The position numbers and the translations under genes are program-made. A stretch of 64,000 nt of DNA from Oikopleura dioica (lineage: Eukaryota; Chordata; Appendicularia; Copelata; Oikopleuridae): contig OU015566.1 in assembly GCA_907165135.1 (NCBI GenBank), positions 1,862,501-1,926,500 on the forward strand, in the 5' to 3' direction. The notes below the pieces were generated by a model, which saw nothing but the letters and a program-made list of their open reading frames with translations, did not search any database and was not told where the DNA came from. Positions 35,601 to 46,878 of this stretch are shown here, piece after piece. The first letter of the stretch is position 1. Each line of letters begins with the position of its first letter.

Positions 35601-38600
35601 GAAAAGGGTTGATGGAAGAGAAAAGCCATGGTTTGTGCTGCCAAAGTAGCCGTGTCGGAGCAAATTTTCCCTGAATCGCTCGATCGATTCCGCATAATCG
35701 TCCTTTTCATTGACGAATTCGAGCGTTATTTCTCGCCCGTTGCACATTAAATTGTGGCGATGAACGTCAGTTTGCGTGATTGACTCGTTTTCTTCCACAT
35801 GCTTTTTGACTTTTTCGAGAATTTCGGATGTAATGATTCCTTGTTTTCTTCTCGCCGCGACGATCTCGTCTTCAATGATCATCTGGATAGAGCTCAAGGT
35901 CTTGTTGATTTTGTCTTCGAAGCCCATTGGGATTTTTCCGACGTTCGAGCTCGTTTCGGCATCATCTCCGCTCGAGAACACATCGCTTGGGATAGTGAAG
36001 AACATGAAAACCAGCTGTACTTGAATATCATCCAGTCTAACTCTGTTAATTCGTTCTTGCTCCGTTTTTATATTGTTAACTTTTTGCACCAGTTTTTGAA
36101 TTGACGTGAAAAACTCCTTCTTGAGAGGAACGGTTTCTCCGGAGAAACGGCGGTTGCACTCGCCACTAGCCCAGATTTGCATCTCCATTTGGAGAAAGAG
36201 CGGCTGGTGGAGGGTCGGCTCGTCTTCCAGTTGCGACGACATGAAATTCGATCGATCGCTTTCAGCGTTGGTGAGATCGGACACATTCGCTTGAGGCTCG
36301 TCATCCGTAATTGTCGCGAGAAGCTGACCTAAAAGAGCAATTAACGATTATTTCTTATGTTAATAAGGTACCTTCACACGACATTTGCTCGAAATCGTAG
36401 TCGTGGATTGTGGTTTTCTGCTCCTCCTTGGTCTGCTGATGTTCGAAAACAATGTCGTCTTCTTCTTCACTTTGATTTTCTTCCACAATTTGGTCTCGTC
36501 CAAATCCGTCTTGGGAGAAATTTTCATTATGAGGAGAATACTCGCCGTGAGTATAATCTGGCTCGACGAAGTAAAAAGTCGAGCATTCATGATCCTGATC
36601 GTCAGCGAAGAGTCGGAAATAATGGCCGATGTTTTCGTAGAGAAGTTCAGAGCATTTTGCAGCCGTTTCAAGCTCCTCTTCCGCGTCTTGTTGCCGCCGA
36701 GGCGTGTTGACGTCTATAGAGCGATTTCGAAGCTGAGGAGGAGGCGATCGATCTTCCAGTGTCGTGTCGGAGGGCTTCGGCTCGCCCATGAAGAAGCTTA
36801 ACGATTGATAAAATAACTTATTTTAAATAAGCCCGTTTATGAGTGGATGTTAAAGTTACCTTGGACGATTTTCATGCTTCGGGGAACCCAAACTCAGTGA
36901 ACTTCCTTCATCACTGCTTCCTGAAAAAGAGTTTAAACAGGTTTCAGTCGAAAAGATTGGTGATCCTGAGTGAATGGTAAAAAATGTGGGAGAGGCGATT
37001 TCTATGATTTCTAGAGCCCTAGCTAGCACCGTGAAGTGAGTGTTTAGCCCGAATTTCGATTAAATTACGGGCATCTACTAATTAATGAGCGTGATTTTTC
37101 ACCGAATGAGTGTATCTTTCCAAAAATTACCGCGAGAGATAGAAGTAACGCTTCGGCGCCTCATAAGTCTATTCCGGAAGACTGAATCAAGTTAAAATGT
37201 CGAAATGAACGACAAGAAAACAACCACTTACCTTCTTCATCAACATCTAAGTCCATATTGTCGCCCGCAGCTTCGTTTTGCCGCATTTGCTCGTCAAAAT
37301 TCACGCGCCACTCGGGGCACCAGGATAAAATTGCATCAGTGATGACAATTTTCTTCTCTTCCGGGACGCAATGCTCGTACAAGGCAATGTGAAAATCGGT
37401 CGAAGAAACAAGCGGGTCGCTGGACACAGATTTTTCGCCAAGAGTATGATAAACTCCACGGACAAAACTGCGGTTGTAGAGGTCTTCAAGTTCCGTGAAG
37501 TATTTTGTAAAGGCATCATCGGCTTCTTCGACGAACTGGAGCTTTGGAACAAACGGGCTAAAAGAGGACAGTTGTGAAAAAGGAAAGAATAAATGCACTT
37601 TGAAAGTTACCTGAAAGAATTATTCCGCTCATGTCTTACGGATTCTTGCTTCTTCATCGATTCAATCAGCTCTGGCTTCCAGCATTTATTCATGACCGTC
37701 ATTTTTTTGTTCATTGGCTTCATCTTGTTTATCGCTTCTCGAACCTTCGCCCGTTCCGAAACAGTCACAAGAACTGGCAACATTCCACGGTGTTTTCGAT
37801 TCTGAAGATCGAGAATTCCGTCGCTAGTGTAGCTGGACCGGCAGAAAGAAACTTCAGAATCTTTTCTGAGTCGAGACTCAATTTCTTCGTCAGAAACAAC
37901 TCCTTGGAAATCAGAATTCCGCGGCTCGTCTTCTGGAGGATTGATTTTGTCAAAAAGCTGTGGAGAAATGCACTCAAGAAGGGCAACATCGCTCAGACGC
38001 TCAGGAAGAGCAGTGATGATCAAACTGTCTTTTTCATCAACATATCTTGCATAAACTGCCCAGTGAGGAGTATTGTTCATGTTCGATCTCGGCAGACCTC
38101 CATCACATGATCCTGCGGAATGCGCTTTATCATCACCGTCCTCGTCTGAGTCGTAGTTTCCATCATACAGATTATCCTCTTCATAATTGTCATAGTCAGT
38201 AACTGTACTTCCGGATTCCTTGTGATCGCGTTTTCGGATGCCGAGCATTTCACAAAGAAATTCTTGAATCGGACACTTCATGTTTTCAACCGAATCAAGA
38301 ACGAGAGAAACATCTGATCGGATTTTCAGCACTTCATGGAATTGATGAAGAAGCACTTCATTTCCAGGATTCGGTTGGTTTTTATCCTCGGTTGTTGATT
38401 CGAGCAGCGAGAAGCCGAATAGGCGATGATTGCCGTGATACAACATTATTCCAATGTCGTGGGTGTTGTTCATAAAGAAGATCCGGTCCATTCGATTTTC
38501 GAATTCTTCATCTAATGAGTAGTCGAGGTATTTCATCTTCACTTCTTTTACCCCGCTTGTGTTCTCGAACCCAGCCGGCTTTGAGTTTTGCTTCAGGTCT

Positions 38601-41600
38601 TTGAAAGCAAAGGAGCTGTCCCAGGGCTTCTTCGCTCGACACTGCGACTTGATCAAATTAAACGTCGTTTCAAAAATGATCATTTGGTGATCGCGCGTCA
38701 TCTGGATCTGTGCGATTTCCAGAAAATTCTTTCCTTCGCATCCGGGAGGACCTCTTGCAAGATTTCCCCGACGTGGTTCCACCCATACTTCGGTGGCGAC
38801 GTGAAATGTGGATATTTTAATGCCATTTGAGCGGTCTTCTTCTTCGTCGGCGAAGGATTTTCGCGGAAGTTCTATTGGAGGAAAGAGAACGATCTATAAC
38901 TAGGGTGAACTAAATTCTCAAAAGATAAGGGGCAGAATCCCCTTTCTTGACCCTCCATAATCGGTAAATATTCTCACCCAAGTCCTGAATAATCCCAGTA
39001 TCTTCTCTATCGTGAGTTTTTTGCTGCATTCTATCCGCTTCCCTCTCGAATTGTCCCTCGTCTGCGAGAGTGATTGGACCATCGTTGCCTGAGAACACGA
39101 TTTTGAAGCCATCGTCGAGCCGGTCTTTGAATAAATCCATCATGATATCATTCAGCGCGTTGATATGATGACATTTCACCTCCCAGACGAATCGCCGCTG
39201 ATGAAGATACGAGAAAACATGCCAATTTGGCGTTGATGATTCTTCTACCGGCTTGTCCGTGGATTTGGAATTGACAAGAGGGGAGAACCAGAGCTTTCTC
39301 GGCAGCGTTTTGTATTTGATGAGAAGATATGTGCTTGCAAGGGGCTTTTTGAGGACATGACAAAAGGGACTTCGATCGGAACTCGTCAGGTGTTCTTTTA
39401 TGCTTTCGAAAATGATGCCTCTTCTTTCGATACTCATTCCAACATTGAATGCGACTCTGATGATGGAAACAAGTCCAAGTTGAGTTTTTCGGATCATCAC
39501 GAACCCTTCTTTTTGATAACTCGGAGGTTGAGAAGAGAGAGACCGTCCGTTCTTCAAAGTCTTGTAGACGAAGGTCTTTCTGTTGTCGACATGCCAGCTT
39601 ATCGTTCCTTCATCGCCCAGGGAGCACTTCCACTTGAGAAGAAGCTCGCCGAGCTCGGAATCAGAAGAATCCGCGCCAATTTGCGGGTATTGATTCGCCA
39701 AGTTGCTGTTTCGCAGAAACAAGTCATTCGGCTGAACATGGTCCACGATCCAATTCGGCTTGAGAATCAGCTCCAATTTGTGCGTATGAAACCACTTTTG
39801 CCAGTTGTGCTCTGGAAGCGAAATGATTTCTTTCCAAACATCACGGGATTCTGTCTCCAGACTTTCTGCTTCGCCCGTTTTCGAAATGAGATACAGTGTT
39901 TCGAGCATGTTGTCAGTGTTGTGAAGCTCGTTGACGTAGATTTGAGTCCAATGAACGCCGGAATTCGCCTCGTTCGTCGCAGTCTTCCCTCGCATTGTGC
40001 AGACATTACAGGTGTTCTGCTTCTTTTTGTGGTTCAATTCGCACATCAAAAACTCAAACTGGCCTTCGATGGCGATCGTCACAGTAGTTGAGCCGGGATC
40101 CGAATAATTTCGTCGAGCGCAGTAGACGATGTGCGAAGTTGGCTTCCAGGGCATCAGAAGTTTCGCCGATACAAGTTCTTTTTTGCTTACGCGCCATTCT
40201 TTTACCGTAAATCCTTCGCGGAGGTGACAAGAAATGAGATTTTCGAGGGGGATCTCGTAGCTGCGGGTTTTCTTCACCTCTTTTTCGTAAAGAATGACTT
40301 AAATGAAAGATATCGTTATTTGAAAACAAAAAAATTCTAACCTTGTTTCTTGTTGATGATTCCTCTAGAGTAGGACAAGTTTTCAGCCTTATGCCATCTT
40401 CGAATAATGTCCGGAATATTGTAGTAAATATCGGTTCCAGGCAAATATCTTCCGCAATAAAGTCCTTTTTGAAAAGACCAGGTGAGGAGTCCACGAGCGA
40501 TCGGATTCAGGACATCTTCCGAGTCTCGATTCTTCGACCACCATTTAGGCGGCCAAGAGCGGCGAGTTTTGAAGTCGAGGTTGATGAACATTCCATGCGT
40601 CGCGGCGGAGATGAATTTCATCAAATGAGCATTAGGGACAAGGCCGAATGAGTTCATCGGCGTGTTTTCGGTGACCTGGACGAAAGAGCAGGAAATAGTC
40701 TGATTGCGAAGCCTGTTCAAAATGTCGCAAATGTTGGACTCTCCTCTGAGCATATTTCCCATCGCTCGGACATGCCCTTCTCTCATCATCATCGACGTTT
40801 CCAAGGAATAGATATCCGAGCATCCATCAGTGATGATGCAGATTCCAGCGATCGAGTTCGATGGTAGCAGTTGAAGCGCTAGAATTCCAGTTCGGAGCAT
40901 TGGAACCAACCCTTCATCGGAGACGTTTTTTCGATTGGTTCGTTTCACTTCGTATGCGTAGTTGATCTTTTCTCTAAGAAGCTCCATTGTTGCTAAAATA
41001 AGGGCTCAAAATTTTTCTTATTATGTTATATTCAAGGTTTTTCTTGAGCCCTGTCCTGGAATCGTCGCTTTTGTCAAGTATCTATCCTGTTCAAAAACCA
41101 CATGGCCATTTTCTTCACCCAAGAAACCGATCAGAGTGCAGAAAATCTCCGGTGTAATGAACGAATCGTCGAATTGTCCCGGAACTTGGTAGTCTTTCAG
41201 CAAATTTTCGAGTACAATTTCGAACGCTTCCAGCATTTCGTCAACGATCACCATTGAAGTAAGTCGATTGACGCGGATCGCTGAGGAGGAGAGATCGAAG
41301 AGAAAGACGAATCGGTAGCGTTTGAAGATGAAGACGACGTCGACTTCGTCCGTGATGTCGCCATCTTTGGTGTGGCCGATGATGTCGATTTTGTCCGGGA
41401 AGATGTTTTCTTTTTCGCGGAAAAGACTGTCGATGATCTGAAAAACGATGATCTTTCGTGTCTTCTCTCTATAGAAAAGTACCAAATTTCAACCCTTTTC
41501 ACCCGAAATCCCTTTTGAAAATCCATTTCCTTACCCATTTGGCTCTAGAATCGCGGCTGATTCTTGCAGTATCCTGGACGAGAACGAAAGCTTCTTCAGT

Positions 41601-41639
41601 TTCATAGTGGACTTCTTCTTCTTCGTCATCCATAATCAT
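29628..41639 (-). CDS. SZT2: SZT2, KICSTOR complex subunit
   Basis: A very long gene with about a dozen exons; the largest is about 31262-36330. The start at 41639 is followed by VLVQDTARISRDSRAKW. Conserved blocks include RTGILALQLLPSNSIAGICI, SCSFVQVTENTP, LMKFISAATHGMF, WQKWFHTHKLELIL, LIKYKTLPRKL and WAVYARYVDEKDSLI, in the order known for SZT2. The estimated product is about 3,500 residues, close to the vertebrate protein. SZT2 is the scaffold of KICSTOR, which brings GATOR1 to the lysosome and lets amino-acid shortage switch mTORC1 off. No catalytic motif is expected. The second intron (between about 41060 and 41000) has no GT and must use a GC or GA donor. The 3' exons (29628-31252) follow without a gap. 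MTMR9 comes next on the same strand. Confidence 0.92.
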
Positions 41640-41977
41640 ATTTCATTTCTTCTTTTTCAGAAGATTCTTTTTTCTTTCTCAGGCTTTTTCTCGAATCTCG
41701 AAATTGGTTCGGACTGAAAAGTGGAGCGCGCGCCTTTCAGCGATTGGCCGAAAGATAATTAGGAGGAATTTTGAAAAGGAAAGAGAAATGGAAAAACGAT
41801 ATTTTGGAAGGAGAACTCATAATTGAAGAGAAAAACAGAAGGAGGTAAAGCTTTTTTTCTCATACATAAAAAAGAATATTTTTTATTAAGAAAAAGTAAA
41901 TTTAATATCTTGTTAATAATTTTTTTTTTTGCTTTATATTCACTTATAGTCAATTTTTAGACCAAACTCGGTCCGAA
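41640..41977. other. spacer between SZT2 and the virus-like block
   Basis: About 340 bp. It holds a CCAAT-type GATTGGCCG near 41740, long A/T runs, and TTTATATTC at about 41932 as a possible TATA box for the gene at 41978. The left boundary of the virus-like element should be here or just right of it; no terminal repeat could be recognised because the right end is outside the window. Confidence 0.35.
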
Positions 41978-42571
41978 ATGCCGTCTCTTCGTTACGCTCT
42001 TGAACCTCCCCCAAGGCCGGACCCATATTCAGACGATGACGACGATGAGCCCACACCTCAGCTGCGAATCTTCCACAACTACGATGCTAGAAGACGCGCT
42101 TGCGCTGATGGCGCTGGGCCGAGTCATGCTTACGTCCCTCCTCCCGAAACGCCCTTTTCTTCGGAATCTGAAGGCGAAGATGAAGAGTTAAAAGCTGCTC
42201 CTATAGCTGCAATGCGAAAACGTAAATTTTCTAGCGACGAGGAAGGGATGAACCAACGGCCAACGAAACAGATACGGGATTATTTGTCCAGCAGCTCCGA
42301 TGAAGATGAACTTTCAATGTCTCCAATCGCAGCCAAGCGTAAACGAAGCGATTCAACTGACGAAGAAGATCTCCCTCCTCCAAAATCATCAAGAGAAGAG
42401 ATGCTCAGCTCAAGCGATGATGATGTTCCTCTAGGAGAGTTGTGTAGGAAAGAGAATAGCCCGCTTCATCGAGATTCCGCGAATTCGGAAGTCGATCAAG
42501 CTGAGTTTCAGCCGATTCATTCGGACTTAATCAAGGTAAGAAAATATAAATTGAAAGCGAAAACTTCCTAG
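41978..42571 (+). CDS. acidic Ser-rich nuclear-type protein
   Basis: About 190 codons. Runs of Asp/Glu and Ser (SSSSDEDE, SSDDDVP) alternate with basic KRKR/KRKF patches that look like nuclear localisation signals. Many SxxE/D sites suggest casein-kinase-2 phosphorylation. A donor AAG|GTAAGA at 42536 may end the first exon, but no convincing next exon was found; unspliced, it stops at 42571. The family is unknown; it resembles acidic transactivators or core-linked proteins in composition only. Confidence 0.5.
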   Translation: MPSLRYALEPPPRPDPYSDDDDDEPTPQLRIFHNYDARRRACADGAGPSHAYVPPPETPFSSESEGEDEELKAAPIAAMRKRKFSSDEEGMNQRPTKQIRDYLSSSSDEDELSMSPIAAKRKRSDSTDEEDLPPPKSSREEMLSSSDDDVPLGELCRKENSPLHRDSANSEVDQAEFQPIHSDLIKVRKYKLKAKTS

Positions 42572-42857
42572 ACTAGGAATCCCGGATACCCTCCTTTCGT
42601 CAGGAAATCCTCCATTCGTCAGGAAACTTGCAGATTTTCCTGGCGAATGGAGGATGTTCTAGAAACTCGTCTTCTGATGATTTTCCCTTGATTTATCAAT
42701 TTATTATTCTTTCTAAAAAAGGGTTAGGGTTGAGTAAATTCCCAATTATATGTTAAAAAAACTGATTTCTATCCAAAATTACTATAAAAAGAACGAATTT
42801 GTCACCTAAATTCGCAATTTTAATAGTCAATCTCCTGTAGGAAAACATGAGTAGTTA

Positions 42858-43134
42858 TAGTAGTGACTGACCATTTGATAATTTTTCTGTGTGTTGATTG
42901 GGTGCGAGCGATGTAGCACTGAACCGGAAGGCTCACGGCTCAGTGCGGGGGGAAGGCCCCTCAGGGCCTTCTTGACACTCATCAGACTCCAAATGAAAGC
43001 ATTTTACGCCACCACCAAGGTGCTGCACCACTTGCATTACATGCATGGCACCAACACACACTATAGGGCGGCGTGATTTTTTTCTCCACTCCACACAGCG
43101 ATTTTTTACTTGTTCAAATGGTCAGTCACTACTA
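42858..43134. mobile_element. 277-bp MITE of Tc1/mariner type
   Basis: Inverted ends TAGTAGTGACTGACCATTTG at both sides, further matching at CTGTGTG. The outermost TA at each end fits a TA target duplication. The interior is GC-rich with a small hairpin (GAAGGCCCCTCAGGGCCTTC). There is no transposase. Confidence 0.75.
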
Positions 43135-43736
43135 TTTTCGCCTATTTAAAAATAAAAATTATTTTAAACGCACTACCCCACTATTCTAACGCTACTGAAC
43201 CCGCCTATCTTTTTACATTACTCGTAACTTAACTCTAACCCTTAGAACTAAACCCTTCAACAAAGTAATTTCGCTAACTCGGGCCCCTCTGCACCAATTC
43301 TCTTCGCCCGCTCGACCCAGCGCTCCAATACCAACGCGCCAATTGCCGCGCGGATCCACGCCCATGGATTAGCCCCGCCATTGTCCCGCATCGATCCGCC
43401 TTCTCGCTTACTCATCGGGCTCTAGAAGCTTCGGCACGTTCTACTCATTCTCGAACTTTCTATTCATTGATCCATTCAGGCTCTCTCCACCAGCTCAGCC
43501 GCCGCCTCCGCCGCCCAGCTGCTCCAGCGCCCCGATCACTCTCACTGCCACTGATTATCACGACCCTCGCGCATGATCGCCCAGCTCAATCTTTTCAGGT
43601 TAGAATCTCCGTATATTATGAAAAACGGGGTTGAAAAAGGAGTAGATCAATTCATTTATTCAGGCATTACGGTGCTATGGTTGTGAAACGGTGAGGGTAC
43701 AGTTCTTCATCGCTATAAATTGGTGGCAGGTTTGTG
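43135..43736. other. non-coding stretch, GC-rich at 43270-43600
   Basis: No supported gene. The part from 43277 to 43425 is open in one frame and Pro/Arg-rich, and 43483-43580 is Pro/Ala-rich. Candidate splice sites exist (ATTCAG at 43488, TTCAG|GTTAG at 43600), but no join keeps frame with the preceding gene. Confidence 0.35.
43714..43720 (+). promoter_or_regulatory. TATA box
   Basis: TATAAAT 23 bp before the ATG at 43737. Confidence 0.45.
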
Positions 43737-44131
43737 ATGACAATGAAGACAATCGCAGCGAAAGTAGCAGACATCATTACGCAAAAGCAGCAACCAAGAA
43801 TGATGCTTTCAAGGATTACCTGGATAAAATTGGTCGCCATTTTGCTTGTATTTGTTTGTAAGTTTTCAAAGTTTTTGAATTTTTATGCTCGAATGAAAAA
43901 TTCTGCGCGTTAAATGTCTTTCTCCAGGTGAGTTCCAACTGGCCTACGTCTGGAATTTATGCAATCAGCCGCCCCTTATCGCCCTGGACATTCTTATCAT
44001 AGATTTCTTCAGGTACACCGCTGGGACTAGCCACACTCGCTTTCAGTAAAGTCACACCGCCGCTGCACGATCGCTCTGCGTTATCTACTTCTTACTACCT
44101 CTCAGAAACCGTAATACTTTTTCAAGTCTGA
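43737..44131 (+). CDS. small membrane protein, three exons
   Basis: Exons are 43737-43857, about 43929-44012 and 44047-44131, all joins in phase. A basic N-terminus (KTIAAKVADIITQKQQPR) is followed by a hydrophobic span (IKLVAILLVFVC) and a second apolar stretch, then a polar tail. This suggests a small protein with one or two membrane passes. AATAAA lies downstream near 44142-44148. The family was not recognised. Two introns of 71 and 34 bp in under 100 codons match the style of the whole block. Confidence 0.5.
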
Positions 44132-44281
44132 TTTAACCTATCAATAAATAATCCCTTCTTTATTTGAATAAATGTAGCTCAAGAAAAATTATTAGCGTAA
44201 TGATATTGAGTGTGTTTATGAAATGATTCTTTATTCTTGAGTAAAAATTCTAAAAAAGACATTTTGTTTTTCTTTTTTTAT

Positions 44282-44427
44282 TTATAATCCAGAAGTAATA
44301 ATCTTTGCAAAAAACAAGTTGAACTGAACAAGTGCAGAGCAGGCGTAAAACAAGATCGCAAAAGCAGTAACAATGGCGAACAGGTAGAAAAGAGCGAAGA
44401 GGACGAGAGCGAAGATAAGAAGATCCA
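44282..44427 (-). CDS. very small hydrophobic protein (48 aa)
   Basis: The start MDLLIFALVLFALFYLFAIV is followed by more apolar sequence with a single Lys near the end (FFAKIITSGL). It is almost wholly membrane-buried, probably two spans in a hairpin. A longer frame over the same bases (44250-44504) is Arg/Lys/Cys-mixed and less protein-like. A TATAAAAAGG lies about 80 bp upstream, and the gene is convergent with the one ending at 44131. Small viroporin-like proteins have this form, but nothing more specific can be said. Confidence 0.45.
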
Positions 44428-44508
44428 TTTTTCGTTCTTGTTTTCGTTGAAGTTTTTGAAAAATTTGATTTTTTGGTTTTTATGAAGTTTGAGAACTCGG
44501 ACATGCCT

Positions 44509-44515
44509 TTTTATA
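44509..44515 (-). promoter_or_regulatory. TATA box
   Basis: TATAAAA on the minus strand, about 82 bp before the ATG at 44427. Confidence 0.4.
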
Positions 44516-44817
44516 CGCGCAGATGTTACGGAAGTGATAGTATCAGCTGTTTATGGTTCGATCTAGAATCTAAATTAGTTTGGGCAAATTGACTATCAAT
44601 TTGTGTATCTCCAATTTTCCAGCTGGGGAAACATCAGAGCAATTCGCACCTTATTTATCAATGAAGATCAAGTGCGCACCTTGTACTTGAGAAAGCAACT
44701 GATCTACCGGATATTATTATTGTTTTTATCTTGCGTTTCATCTTTTTAGGGGTACTTTTTGGCGACTTTTTCGGTACTTCTAAGAGAACTAGTTGGCGCA
44801 CCTAGTTCAAGGTTCAG

Positions 44818-44824
44818 TATAAAA
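44818..44824 (+). promoter_or_regulatory. TATA box
   Basis: TATAAAA 38-44 bp before the ATG at 44862. This is the clearest core promoter in the virus-like block. Confidence 0.55.
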
Positions 44825-44861
44825 CCAGAACTTTTTTTCAGCAGGTATCAAACAATTCAAA

Positions 44862-45215
44862 ATGATTGTACCAATTGAACAAATTAAACCCAAGAAGAAG
44901 AGCGTTACCAAAAAGATGGCCAATTTTTTCAAGCGGCAGTTTACTACTTACCAGTACCCAGTCAAAGAGATCAACCAGAAAATTTTGTGGATCGACACAA
45001 ATACAAACACTAACCTTGGCGCCATGACCAAGGCTTCCGTCAGCTCCGTTCTCCATTGTCCTCCGCCGCCATACCCGAAATCTGTTGGATTAGCCCCTCT
45101 CACCACCAAAGAAGAGCCGCCGATGCACTCCCATTTTTCGGATGAAACGCTGAAATATGCGACGATCCGTCGCTCGTACTCCGTTCGCTACCGAAACGCC
45201 TCACGCTTCTATTGA
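44862..45215 (+). CDS. basic 117-residue protein with a PPxY motif
   Basis: A single exon. The N-terminus is strongly basic (KPKKKSVTKKMANFFKRQ). The middle holds PPPPYP, a PPxY-type motif that binds WW domains of NEDD4-like ubiquitin ligases and is used by many virion proteins. The C-terminus is Ser/Arg-rich (RRSYSVRYR). It has its own TATA box. In adenovirus-like and Polinton-like elements small basic proteins with PPxY act inside the capsid; that role is inferred here from composition and motif only. Confidence 0.6.
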   Translation: MIVPIEQIKPKKKSVTKKMANFFKRQFTTYQYPVKEINQKILWIDTNTNTNLGAMTKASVSSVLHCPPPPYPKSVGLAPLTTKEEPPMHSHFSDETLKYATIRRSYSVRYRNASRFY

Positions 45216-45526
45216 AACTTTTCACTTCCATTGCACCTCTATTTATGATAATTTCTTTCTTACTACCATTCTTACGCTCTAAATTTTCTAAAATAAAAAA
45301 TATAAGGACAAAATCTCATCTTGTTGTATTTATTATCAGCGGTTTAAAAGCATCTCTGTTTGAACCGGTAAAGTGGACTCAGATGATTTATCAGAAATTG
45401 TTTTCATTTTTCAATTTTTTTATTTTCTCAAGTAGCATTTTATAATCCTTATTCTCGTTTCAGCCCTCTTTTTCAGTTTGTTTATTTGCGCTCAGATGCG
45501 AATGATAAATGAGTTCTATTTAAAGT
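45216..45526. other. intergenic stretch
   Basis: About 310 bp between convergent genes. AT-rich with AATAAA-like words near 45288; no gene seen. Confidence 0.4.
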
Positions 45527-45789
45527 TTATTGTTCCATATAAATTGAGCTAGAAGTAGCGTTGTTAATAAAGAAATCCATGTCTTCAATCTCTTCGTCTG
45601 ATGTTTCGTTCAAATGCCAGTGAATATGAAAGCGGCTAAGGCGTCTGGCTAAATCCTCAAAAACAGAATCTTCTATTATGGGAATATTAAAGGCATGCGA
45701 CAAACTTTGTCCCTGCCCGAGTTTAAACTCTCCTTTACGGTCTAAGCAATAAATAATAAAATTAGAAAAAACCTCTTACCTCTTTTCAT
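45527..45789 (-). CDS. small acidic protein, two exons
   Basis: A 10-base first exon (ATGAAAAGAG) joins across a short intron (about 45741-45779) to an exon encoding a charged protein of about 75 residues (KGEFKLGQGQSLSHAF, then EDLARRLSRFHIHWHL and an acidic SDEEIEDMDFF). TATAAAAG lies about 40 bp upstream. The family was not recognised. Confidence 0.45.
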
Positions 45790-46506
45790 GTTTTTGTTGT
45801 TCTGATAGAATCATTAGAATCGCTCGCTTTTATAACATACTACTGTATTTATTCAAATTTTACGAATCTTAGCAAATCAGGTTTTTTCACGCTTCATTTT
45901 ATTACAGTATTTATTCAATATTGATCGCAAGAGAATTACTAAGTGAAGACATGGAGGAAGTTCTTGGTTGGAAAATTTTAGTTTCATTTTTGATTGATTT
46001 ATATTTGTTAACTTCATCATTGCCAATAGGAAAGAAATACTTGCTTTTATGCACCATTTTACGTTAGTTATTTGAAAAGTCAAGGAGGAAACTGGTGTTT
46101 GGAATTTCGTTCCATTTTATAAAGGTTTAAAGAAATCATCGAGAAGATTATTTGGTAGTGAAAGCATTTTATCACTTTTCAAAATACATATCCGCGAGAA
46201 AATATTTGACGCTAGAATTTATGGTTCATTTTATATTTTTCATAATATTCTTCATTTAGTTGCTTCTGAGGTGGCTGAACATGCTTGTCGTTTTGTAGTC
46301 ACTAAAAAAATCATTTTGATTTGAGCTCTATTTTTACCTGACCATTTTAAAATTCTCATCTTTATTAAAAACGTAACTCAACGATGTTTTTATTTTAATT
46401 TTACATTGGCGCTCGTGAAGCCGCTAAATGGTGCTGTTCGAGGAGCTCTCTCTTCAACTATCGATTTAAAAATGAAGTTTTTTTAGAATAACGTGACAAT
46501 TCGATC
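45790..46506. other. intergenic stretch between divergent genes
   Basis: About 715 bp, AT-rich, with TATAAAAG (minus strand, 45827-45834) for the gene at 45789. A frame at 45877-46083 (minus) is low-complexity and has no promoter. Nothing else is supported. Confidence 0.4.
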
Positions 46507-46769
46507 ATGTCTTCGAAAAAACACGAGAATTTTGCTCCTCAACTCGAATCACTATCTTTGGGGTGGGCAAGTTTGCCCTTGTGGAATATTCTAGCGGAAG
46601 CAGGTACGTCGAGTGTTCAATTACTTTCAAGCATTCCCCATGTTCAGTATCATTTTTAAAAAGCTATATTACTGGACATAAGCGAATGTATGACATAATC
46701 TTGCCGGATGTGAAACTTGACAAGAAACCCCAACCCTTGCCTATATTGAGTCAGAGCAGCGTCAATTAA
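46507..46769 (+). CDS. small 73-residue protein, two exons
   Basis: Exons 46507-46603 and 46648-46769, joined by a 44-bp GT-AG intron. The first exon starts MSSKKHENFAPQLESLSLGW; the second is basic and hydrophobic mixed (YITGHKRMYDIILPDVKLD). Without splicing the first frame would stop early, so the intron is likely used. The family was not recognised. Confidence 0.45.
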
Positions 46770-46839
46770 GGCAACGTGGAGTTTTTGTCATTTTCTTAAC
46801 ATATATACCGATTATCTGGGGCTTTAGTGCGAGTGAGAA

Positions 46840-46846
46840 TATAAAG
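46840..46846 (+). promoter_or_regulatory. TATA box
   Basis: TATAAAG 33-39 bp before the ATG at 46879. Confidence 0.5.
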
Positions 46847-46878
46847 ACGCTCTTGATCAGGCGCACTTTTCTCATTCG

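Noticed and set aside
43277-43580. GC-rich open stretches as coding exons
   Set aside because: No start codon and no splice join that keeps frame with neighbouring genes.
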